Shown: piece after piece, positions 1 through 5,617 of the stretch
Numbering within the stretch: the first letter of the stretch is position 1
Layout of the letters: the number at the start of each line of letters is the position of its first letter
DNA from: an uncultured Lachnospiraceae bacterium
GTDB lineage: Bacteria; Bacillota_A; Clostridia; Lachnospirales; Lachnospiraceae
Reading direction: 5' to 3'
Assembly: GCA_902780985.1 (NCBI GenBank)
Contig: CACZHN010000054.1
Location: forward strand, 1-12,354
DNA: 12,354 nt
Notes under the pieces: generated by a model
What the model was told of the DNA's origin: nothing
What the model saw: only the letters and a program-made list of their open reading frames with translations
Database searches by the model: none
Translations under genes and position numbers: made by a program

Positions 1-413
1 CGTTCTACAGCCATCTTGATATCACTTTTGCCATAGTTTTCTTCTACAAACCTGTTATAGAGCTCGTAGAACTGGGACTGCTCATAGCCATCAGGGTGTT
101 CCTGCTTGTATTCAATCCAGCAGTATGAAATATTCACCTTACTGCCTTTTGCATGAATACGATCATAGTAGTATTGAAAATCTGGTAGAGGAAACTCTCT
201 TCTCTGGAGATTTTCCGGAGGATAGAATAAAACCTCTACTGAATGGGGCTCCATAGCCCTGAGTTCATCCAGTGTTAGTCCAGAAGCTTCATATCGTCTG
301 AGAATCAGCTGTGAAGTGCTTGATCCGATATGATATCGCTTTTGAATCACACTAAAAGAACAGTCGTTTTGGCGCATTTGGATTACGCCGATAATAGTGT
401 TGTAGTCTTGCAT
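1..413 (-). CDS. istA: IS21-family transposase IstA, N-terminal 137 residues (partial)
   Basis: This is the DNA-binding N-terminal part of the transposase that cuts and joins IS21-type elements. The frame is open from ATG (411-413) to the window edge with no stop. It starts MQDYNTIIGVIQMRQ and continues with a helix-turn-helix region (about residues 8-45, containing QKRYHIGSSTSQLILRRYE). The later part contains WIEYKQEHPDGYEQSQFYEL, which resembles the conserved stretch just before the DDE catalytic core in IstA proteins. The catalytic residues themselves are off the window. The start is supported by a strong ribosome binding site, AAAGGAGG on the minus strand (423-430), nine bases upstream. 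The family call comes from motif recognition only. An intact istB-like ATPase gene would be expected further left. Confidence 0.8.
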   Translation of the reverse strand, partial: MQDYNTIIGVIQMRQNDCSFSVIQKRYHIGSSTSQLILRRYEASGLTLDELRAMEPHSVEVLFYPPENLQRREFPLPDFQYYYDRIHAKGSKVNISYCWIEYKQEHPDGYEQSQFYELYNRFVEENYGKSDIKMAVE

Positions 414-431
414 GATTACATGCCTCCTTTC

Positions 432-459
432 CGTAGTTTTTTTGACTACGAAAAAACTA
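432..459 (-). promoter_or_regulatory. Competing small hairpins in the transposase leader
   Basis: Just upstream of the istA ribosome binding site two mutually exclusive inverted repeats overlap. One is CGTAGT (432-437) with ACTACG (445-450). The other is TAGTTTTTT (434-442) with AAAAAACTA (451-459). Both lie in the leader between the IS end and the Shine-Dalgarno at 423-430. They could affect transposase expression, but that is inference; chance is possible in such an A/T-rich stretch. Confidence 0.3.
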
Positions 460-481
460 TAACACTAAAACTTATTACATG

Positions 482-564
482 TGCCGTTGTTCCGGAAAGC
501 TATGCCGTTTGTTCCGGAATGACCGTGCCGTTTATTTCAGAAATTGCATGCCGTTTGACCGGAA
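482..564 (-). repeat. Four terminal repeats of the IS21-like element
   Basis: On the plus strand, units of the form TGCCGTTTgttCCGGAA begin at 482, 503, 526 and 549, so the spacings are 21, 23 and 23 bp. Units 1, 2 and 4 keep the CCGGAA half; unit 3 has drifted to TTCAGAA. The spacing of about two helical turns is what repeated transposase binding sites on one face of the DNA would show. Binding by IstA is inferred from the family and is not shown here. Confidence 0.75.
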
Positions 565-572
565 TATGCATC

Positions 573-716
573 GAATATAAAATTGTAAAAAAGAAGGTCC
601 TGGAATATGGTGCCGAGGAGTTCGACAGAAGTAAATGGACCCTTTATTATGTGCTGTCAAATATATTATTATTGATAGTAACGTATTTTTCTTTGTATTT
701 TGTTCCAATGATATAA
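573..716 (+). pseudogene. C-terminal remnant of an unidentified membrane protein, apparently broken by the IS
   Basis: Immediately outside the IS end an open frame of 47 codons runs to a TAA at 714-716. It has no in-frame ATG, GTG or TTG start with a ribosome binding site. The product begins EYKIVKKKVLEYGAEEF, a charged stretch, followed by a hydrophobic segment (about residues 27-46: TLYYVLSNILLLIVTYFSLY), and ends VPMI. This looks like the tail of a real protein anchored by a C-terminal membrane helix. I do not recognise the family. The frame is also open through the IS end and antisense to the transposase, but that upstream part has no coding character. The alternative is a chance open frame in A/T-rich intergenic DNA. 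Confidence 0.45.
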
Positions 717-721
717 AATAC

Positions 722-757
722 TTTAAATTCTCAGGTTGATGTGATACAATGTTTGAG
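722..757 (+). promoter_or_regulatory. Likely sigma-A promoter of secDF
   Basis: The -10 element TACAAT (745-750) is preceded by TG at 742-743, giving an extended -10 (TGATACAAT). A -35-like TTTAAA at 722-727 is 17 bp upstream and matches TTGACA at 4 of 6 positions. Transcription would begin near 757, leaving a leader of about 70 nt before the secDF start. It is the best promoter match I see in the window. Confidence 0.55.
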
Positions 758-827
758 TTATGGTTAGAAGTGCCTTCAGAGGCTTATTTCCGACCAAAAT
801 CACTAAGAACAAAAGAGGTTTAACACT

Positions 828-3059
828 ATGAAAAAGGCAAAGAGAAATGCTGCTTTCTACCTGCTTCTGTTCCTGCTCATCGCTGCCGGTGCAGTGTACG
901 CAGTGATTTACGGAATAGGTAAGGAAAGAACGGGTCGTGCGCAGGATATCCCTCTCGGACTTGATCTCCAGGGTGGTGTCAGCGTAACTTATCAGATTGA
1001 GGAAAAAGACGCTTCAGATGCGGATATCGCTACAACTATCGATAAGCTGCAGCGAAGAGTTGATAACTACAGCCCTGACGGAGAGGTTTATAAGTCCGGC
1101 TCCAACAGAATTACGGTTGAGATTCCTCTTGATACAAGCAAGTATGATCCGAATGCAATCCTTGATTCACTCGGACGTCCGGGAAAACTTGAGTTTATCG
1201 ATGCTACAAACATGACACTTAAGCAGTCCGGCGCAGATTACGAGGCAGCTCTTACCGGTTCAGATGTTGAAAATGCCGAGGCAAGAAGTTACACAGATAA
1301 CGCAACAGGCCAGAGCGAATACATTGTATCACTTCAGTTCAATGAAGATGGTGCAAAGAAGTTCGGTGACATTACAAGCGCCAATATCGGAAATATCGTA
1401 TACATTGTATATGATGATCAGATCGTAAGCGCACCTAGAGTAAACAGCGCCATCACAGGCGGCTCTGCTCAGATCGAAGGTGCCTTCACATATGAAGAAG
1501 CAGATGAGCTCGGAAGCACTATCAAGATCGGTGCTCTTCCTCTTACACTTACAGAGCTTTCTTCACAGGTTGTAGGTGCTAAGCTCGGTTCCGATGCACT
1601 TCGTACATCACTTATTGCCGGTGCGATCGGTCTTGCATTTATCTTTGTTATAATGATGATAGTATTCAGATTCCCTGGATTTATAGCATCACTTGCACTT
1701 TGCTGCTATACACTCATGGAGCTTTTCTTCCTGAATACACTTCACATCACACTTACACTGCCGGGTATCGCAGGTATCATCCTGTCAATCGGTATGGCGG
1801 TCGATGCCAACGTTATCATCTTCACACGTATCAAGGAAGAGATTGCTGCAGGCAAGACAGTTAAGTCGGCGGTTAAGGACGGTTTCGATAAGGCTCTTTC
1901 AGCCATCATCGACGGAAACATTACAACAATCATAGCAGGTATCGTGCTTCTCCTCATGGGAACAGGTACAGTTAAGGGCTTCGCAAGAACTCTTATCCTC
2001 GGTATCGTTCTTTCCATGATCTCAGCACTTTTCATTACAAAGTTCCTGTTAAATGTATTCGTAAACCTTGGTATTACAAACAAGAAGCTTTACGGTGCAG
2101 CTAAGGAAGTTAAGGAGAAGAAGTTCTCAAAGACTTTCAAGGGTGCAGCAGTATTCTCTGCCATAGTTATTATTGCAGGTATTGCATTCCTCTTTGTAAA
2201 TAAGGGAATCACAGGACGTGGAAACACTCTTAACTTCTCACTTGAGTTCAGCGGCGGTACATCAACTTCCGTAACATTCAACGAGCAGTATGACCTTGCA
2301 AGAGCAGAGAGCGAGATCATCCCTGTACTTGAAGAAGCTACAGAGATTGCTCCGGGATCTGCACAGATTCAGGTTATTGATAATTCAAATACGATCGTAT
2401 TCAAGACTTCAACACTTGACGGTGCTAAGCGTGAAGCACTTGCAAATGCACTGAAGGAAAACTTCGGTATTACAGACGGTGCGATCGAAACAGATACAAT
2501 CAGTAGTACAATCAGTAACGAGACACAGAGAGACGCTGTTCTTGCGGTTATCATCGCATCTATCCTGATGCTTATCTATATCGCATTCAGATTCTCTGAT
2601 GTAAGATTCGGTGTAAGTGCGGTTATCGCTCTTATCCACGACGTAATGTTCGTATTCTTTGCTTATTCGGTTGCATACCTTTCGGTTGGCGGTACATTTA
2701 TCGCGTGTATGCTTACAATCGTAGGTTACTCAATCAACTCTACGATCATCATCTTCGACCGTATAAGAGAGAACCTTCACGTTATGAATATCAAGCGTGA
2801 CGGTTACGACAAGATCGTTGACAGAAGTATCTCACAGACACTCTGGAGAAACGTGTACACAAACCTTACTACATTTGTAATGGTACTTATGCTGTACATC
2901 CTTGGTGTAGCTTCACTTAAGGAGTTTACACTTGCACTTATGGTTGGTATCGTAGCAGGTACTTACTCATCTATATGCATCACAGGCCCACTTTGGCTTA
3001 ACCTTCGTAAGCATATAGGTAACGGTGCAGACGAGGCCGAGCAGGCTCAGGCTGAGTAA
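828..3059 (+). CDS. secDF: Protein translocase subunit SecDF (fused SecD-SecF)
   Basis: SecDF is a membrane motor that uses the proton gradient to pull secretory proteins out of the SecYEG channel on the outer face. The 743-residue product fuses the two halves. The SecD part has membrane helix 1 (about 9-28), the motif DLQGG (46-50), a large extracytoplasmic domain to about 255, then five helices including GMAVDAN, where Asp326 is the conserved membrane aspartate. A linker (about 418-437, charged) leads into the SecF part: one helix (438-458), LEFSGGT (472-478), an external domain to about 565, and five helices with GYSINST (633-639) and FDRIREN. Length fits fused SecDFs. The usual SecF NDT aspartate is serine here (Ser638). 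The ATG follows AAGAGG (813-818). The C-terminus ends in an acidic, Gln/Ala-rich tail. No yajC is adjacent. Confidence 0.95.
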   Translation: MKKAKRNAAFYLLLFLLIAAGAVYAVIYGIGKERTGRAQDIPLGLDLQGGVSVTYQIEEKDASDADIATTIDKLQRRVDNYSPDGEVYKSGSNRITVEIPLDTSKYDPNAILDSLGRPGKLEFIDATNMTLKQSGADYEAALTGSDVENAEARSYTDNATGQSEYIVSLQFNEDGAKKFGDITSANIGNIVYIVYDDQIVSAPRVNSAITGGSAQIEGAFTYEEADELGSTIKIGALPLTLTELSSQVVGAKLGSDALRTSLIAGAIGLAFIFVIMMIVFRFPGFIASLALCCYTLMELFFLNTLHITLTLPGIAGIILSIGMAVDANVIIFTRIKEEIAAGKTVKSAVKDGFDKALSAIIDGNITTIIAGIVLLLMGTGTVKGFARTLILGIVLSMISALFITKFLLNVFVNLGITNKKLYGAAKEVKEKKFSKTFKGAAVFSAIVIIAGIAFLFVNKGITGRGNTLNFSLEFSGGTSTSVTFNEQYDLARAESEIIPVLEEATEIAPGSAQIQVIDNSNTIVFKTSTLDGAKREALANALKENFGITDGAIETDTISSTISNETQRDAVLAVIIASILMLIYIAFRFSDVRFGVSAVIALIHDVMFVFFAYSVAYLSVGGTFIACMLTIVGYSINSTIIIFDRIRENLHVMNIKRDGYDKIVDRSISQTLWRNVYTNLTTFVMVLMLYILGVASLKEFTLALMVGIVAGTYSSICITGPLWLNLRKHIGNGADEAEQAQAE

Positions 3060-3075
3060 AGTTTTAGAATTTAAG

Positions 3076-3103
3076 AGGGTGCGGGTTTAACCTGCACCCT
3101 TTT
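3076..3103 (+). terminator. Rho-independent terminator after secDF
   Basis: An 11 bp stem (3076-3086 with 3090-3100, including one G.T wobble) closes a 3-nt loop and runs into TTTT (3100-3103). It begins 17 nt after the secDF stop. The T-tract is short, so leakage is likely, and recJ starts only 19 nt downstream with no room for an ordinary promoter in between. A TAGAAT at 3065-3070 resembles a -10 box but has no matching -35. Confidence 0.8.
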
Positions 3104-3122
3104 GTGATTTACGGAGTATTGT

Positions 3123-4883
3123 ATGGACGCGGATTGGAGAATATATTCGAAAAGAGCTGATTTCGATGCTATCGGAAACAGATTTAATATAGACCCGGTT
3201 GTGGCACGTGTTATCAGAAACCGTGATGTGGTCGGGGAGGATGCGGTGGAGAGATTCCTGTATGGCACGCTGGATTCTTTGTATGACGGAAGTCTTATGA
3301 AGGATATGGAAAAAGGCGTGGGTATCATTTCCGGGAAGCTGGATGAGGGCGCGCGTATCCGCGTAGTCGGAGACTATGATGTGGACGGAGTAACGTCGAC
3401 TTATATTCTCTATGATGCCTTGAAGAATCTGGGCGCGGATGTGTCTTATGATATTCCTCACAGGATAACAGACGGTTACGGAATAAATGTAAGAATGATC
3501 GAAAAGGCTCACGCTGACGGCGTGGATACGGTCATTACCTGCGATAACGGAATCGCGGCATTTGAGGCTCTGGACCGTGCGAATGAACTGGGACTTACGG
3601 TGGTCGTAACGGATCACCATGAGATTCAGGAGAAGCTTCCTACAGCTGATGCGGTGATCGACCCTCATCAGGAAGGCGACGAATATCCGTATAAGGAAAT
3701 ATGCGGAGCTGTGGTTGCATTTAAGTTTATCAGATGTTTATATCGGTCAAGAGACGTTGAGCTTTCCGAGAGGAAGTATCTGGACTTTGCGGCACTGGCA
3801 ACGGTCTGCGATGTCATGCCTCTTCTGGACGAGAACAGAGTAATAGTCCGCGAAGGTATGAGACAGATTGCGGCTACCGACTGCATAGGACTCAGAGCCC
3901 TTGTTAACGAATGCGGACTCAGCGGTGCCGTTATATCGGCATATCATCTGGGATTCCTGCTGGGACCGTGTATCAACACCTGCGGCAGAATAGGTGCTGC
4001 CACGGATGCCCTTGAACTCTTTGTAAACGAAGATCCGGAATGGTGCCGTAAGAGGGCTTCCGAGATCAAGTTGAACAATGACGAGCGTAAGAGGATAACC
4101 GAAGAGGGAACTGCCCTTGCTATCGAGGAGACAGAGAAGGCAGGCAGAGATTCGGATCAGGTCATAGTCACGCATTTGGACGGAGTTCATGAAAGTCTTG
4201 CGGGTATAATCGCAGGAAAGCTGAAGGAGCATTTCTACAGACCGACAATAGTTTTTACGGATTCGGCGGATGAAGAGCTGTACAAGGGTTCGGGAAGATC
4301 CATCGATGCCTATAATCTTTTTCAGGAGCTTACTGCGGTGCAGGATATCCTGTTTAAGTTCGGCGGACATAAGCTGGCAGCAGGTGTTACCATTGAGAAG
4401 AAGAATCTGGAAGTTCTGAGACAGAGACTGAACGAGCAGGCTCAGATGACGGAACAGGATCTGATACCGAAGCTTATGATAGATGTTCCGATGCCGCTGA
4501 GATACGTGAACATGAATCTGATCAGGCAGCTGGACAGTCTGGAACCTTTCGGTACGGGCAATCCAAGACCGCTTTTTGCCGAGGCGGGACTGCAGCTTCT
4601 GGGTATGGAAGTCTTCGGAAAGAGGAGCAATGCCATAAAGCTCAGAGTGAAGGATTCCAGAGGCGGTACATTTATATTGCTGAATTTTGACCCTGAAGGC
4701 GTAATCGGTGATATAAAGAAGTGGTTTACAGACGAAGTTTGTGATAAAATATTGAGAGGTATTGATACAGGTGTTAAGATTGACGTGGCTTACCAGCCCG
4801 CAATCAATGTATTTAACGGTCAGAGCAGCATACAGTTTATGCTGAGAAATATGAGACCTAACGGAGGGGATAACAATGGCTAG
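3123..4883 (+). CDS. recJ: Single-stranded-DNA-specific exonuclease RecJ
   Basis: RecJ degrades single-stranded DNA 5' to 3' in recombination and in base-excision and mismatch repair, using divalent metals. The 586-residue product carries the DHH phosphoesterase core: GDYDVDG with Asp84, Asp86 and Asp88 as metal ligands, then TDHHE (163-167), followed by DPHQ and a GPCINTCGRIG segment typical of RecJ. The DHHA1 part includes GSGRSIDAYN and GGHKLAAG (from Gly414), where substrate is gripped. The remaining ~150 residues form the C-terminal OB-like region with FGTGNPRPLF. Length is normal for the family (E. coli RecJ is 577). The ATG has GGAG (3113-3116) six bases upstream. The gene ends inside apt, overlapping by 8 bp, so the two are probably translationally coupled. 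Nothing appears missing. Confidence 0.95.
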   Translation: MDADWRIYSKRADFDAIGNRFNIDPVVARVIRNRDVVGEDAVERFLYGTLDSLYDGSLMKDMEKGVGIISGKLDEGARIRVVGDYDVDGVTSTYILYDALKNLGADVSYDIPHRITDGYGINVRMIEKAHADGVDTVITCDNGIAAFEALDRANELGLTVVVTDHHEIQEKLPTADAVIDPHQEGDEYPYKEICGAVVAFKFIRCLYRSRDVELSERKYLDFAALATVCDVMPLLDENRVIVREGMRQIAATDCIGLRALVNECGLSGAVISAYHLGFLLGPCINTCGRIGAATDALELFVNEDPEWCRKRASEIKLNNDERKRITEEGTALAIEETEKAGRDSDQVIVTHLDGVHESLAGIIAGKLKEHFYRPTIVFTDSADEELYKGSGRSIDAYNLFQELTAVQDILFKFGGHKLAAGVTIEKKNLEVLRQRLNEQAQMTEQDLIPKLMIDVPMPLRYVNMNLIRQLDSLEPFGTGNPRPLFAEAGLQLLGMEVFGKRSNAIKLRVKDSRGGTFILLNFDPEGVIGDIKKWFTDEVCDKILRGIDTGVKIDVAYQPAINVFNGQSSIQFMLRNMRPNGGDNNG

Positions 4884-5400
4884 TATTGAGGATTATATTA
4901 TCACTATACCGGATTTTCCTGAGCCGGGGATTATGTTCAGGGATGTAACCGGAGTTCTTGACAGCGGTGAGGGATTACAGCTTTCAATCGACGAACTGTA
5001 CAAGCTTATCGCAGATGTTGATTTTGATGTTATAGCAGGTGCCGAAGCAAGAGGATTCATCTTCGGTATGCCGCTTGCCTATAAGGCTTGCAAGCCTTTC
5101 GTTCCTGTAAGAAAGAAGGGTAAGCTGCCAAGAGAGACATATTCAAAGACATATAATCTTGAGTATGGCACAGCTACAATAGAGATTCATAAGGATTCCA
5201 TCAAGCCGGGCCAGAAGGTTGTTCTTGTTGACGACCTGATCGCTACAGGCGGAACCATCGAAGCTGCAGCACAGCTTATCGAGCAGTGCGGCGGAGAGGT
5301 TGTAAAGATCATCTTCCTTATGGAGCTTGAAGGACTTGAGGGTAGAAAGAAGCTGGCTAAATATGATGTTGAGTCAGTTGTTAAATATCCCGGAAAATAA
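4876..5400 (+). CDS. apt: Adenine phosphoribosyltransferase
   Basis: Apt converts adenine and PRPP to AMP and pyrophosphate, salvaging free adenine in the cytoplasm. The 174-residue product has the family N-terminus IPDFPEPGIMFRDVT and the signature PRPP-binding loop VVLVDDLIATGGT (115-127), with Asp119 and Asp120 as the conserved acidic pair. An AGAEARGFIFG segment lies nearer the N-terminus, as in bacterial Apt. Length is typical (about 170-180). The start ATG lies inside the end of recJ, and a strong GGAGGGG (4863-4869) precedes it by six bases, so this start is well supported. In Firmicutes apt commonly sits between recJ and rel, which links purine salvage to the (p)ppGpp enzyme encoded next. 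That regulatory link is an inference from position. Confidence 0.95.
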   Translation: MASIEDYIITIPDFPEPGIMFRDVTGVLDSGEGLQLSIDELYKLIADVDFDVIAGAEARGFIFGMPLAYKACKPFVPVRKKGKLPRETYSKTYNLEYGTATIEIHKDSIKPGQKVVLVDDLIATGGTIEAAAQLIEQCGGEVVKIIFLMELEGLEGRKKLAKYDVESVVKYPGK

Positions 5401-5414
5401 TAAAGAAGCAGAGC

Positions 5415-5539
5415 CGTGCCCATGTAATTACGGGACACCGCTCGCGCTCCAGTTGCTAAACGCAGCGGATACTAAGTTCGCAGTGAACTGCTCACTAAGT
5501 ACCGGCGTTTGCAAATGGTCCCTTAATCACATGGGCACG
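5415..5539 (-). repeat. ~125 nt long-hairpin element between apt and rel (MITE-like or structured RNA)
   Basis: Arms 5415-5436 and 5518-5539 pair at 20 of 22 positions. Inside are nested helices: 5453-5463 with 5505-5514 (one bulged base), 5466-5473 with 5498-5504 (one bulged base), 5475-5477 with 5494-5496, and 5480-5483 with 5488-5491 closed by a four-base loop. An asymmetric insert (5437-5452) lies on the left only and can instead form CCGCT/AGCGG (5438-5442 with 5464-5468). In plus-strand RNA the mispairs are A.C, C.U, U.C and C.U. In minus-strand RNA the same sites become G.U, G.A and a tandem G.A/A.G, so the fold is better on the minus strand. There is no coding potential and no poly-T tail. 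Family and copy number are unknown to me. Confidence 0.7.
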
Positions 5540-5557
5540 TCTCAGCCGGTGATTATT

Positions 5558-5588
5558 TTGGGAATCTAAAACATTTATATAGTATATT
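5558..5588 (+). promoter_or_regulatory. Possible promoter of the rel-hemZ-hisS run
   Basis: After the long hairpin the sequence becomes A/T-rich. TTGGGA (5558-5563) and TATATT (5583-5588) resemble -35 and -10 boxes but are 19 bp apart; TATAGT (5578-5583) is an alternative -10 at 14 bp. Either would start transcription within 30 nt of the rel ATG. The match is weak, but this is the only gap in the run large enough for a promoter. Confidence 0.3.
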
Positions 5589-5617
5589 GAGTGGGAATAT
5601 TTAGAAAGGAGGAAGAT

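Larger units (their letters stand above)
1..570 (-). mobile_element. IS21-family insertion sequence, one end only (rest off the left edge)
   Basis: The minus strand reads inward from about 570: an end beginning TGCATATTCCGG, a set of spaced repeats, a leader, then the istA-type transposase frame running off the window. A 5'-TG...CA-3' terminus and multiple short repeats inside the ends are known traits of the IS21 family, and the transposase fragment agrees. The outer boundary at 570 is inferred from the CA dinucleotide and from where the repeats stop. The partner ATPase gene (istB), the other end and the target duplication would all lie outside the window, so whether the copy is complete cannot be judged. 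Confidence 0.75.

Noticed and set aside
482..564. The repeat array as a CRISPR
   Set aside because: The units are about 16-17 bp with gaps of only about 6 bp between them, with no room for spacers, and they lie at an IS terminus.
330..716. A continuous 128-codon plus-strand frame taken as one complete protein gene
   Set aside because: Its first part is antisense to the IS21 transposase and passes through the IS terminal repeats. No ribosome binding site precedes the 330 ATG. Only the part after about 573 looks like coding sequence.
749..823. A 24-codon frame (starting MFELWLEVPSEAY) ending 4 nt before the secDF ATG, considered as an arrest-peptide leader like VemP of Vibrio secDF
   Set aside because: Its ATG overlaps the best -10 box (745-750), so it would not be transcribed from that promoter. 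It also has no ribosome binding site at a proper distance and no signal-like hydrophobic segment.
5327..5569. Plus-strand frame of 80 codons across the apt end and the long hairpin
   Set aside because: It starts inside apt in another frame and its rest is translated hairpin sequence; no ribosome binding site.
5401..5617. Riboswitch or T-box upstream of rel or hisS
   Set aside because: The 5415-5539 structure lacks a downstream terminator or anti-terminator pair, a T-box consensus and any purine or SAM riboswitch core I can recognise. Only 12 nt precede hisS.
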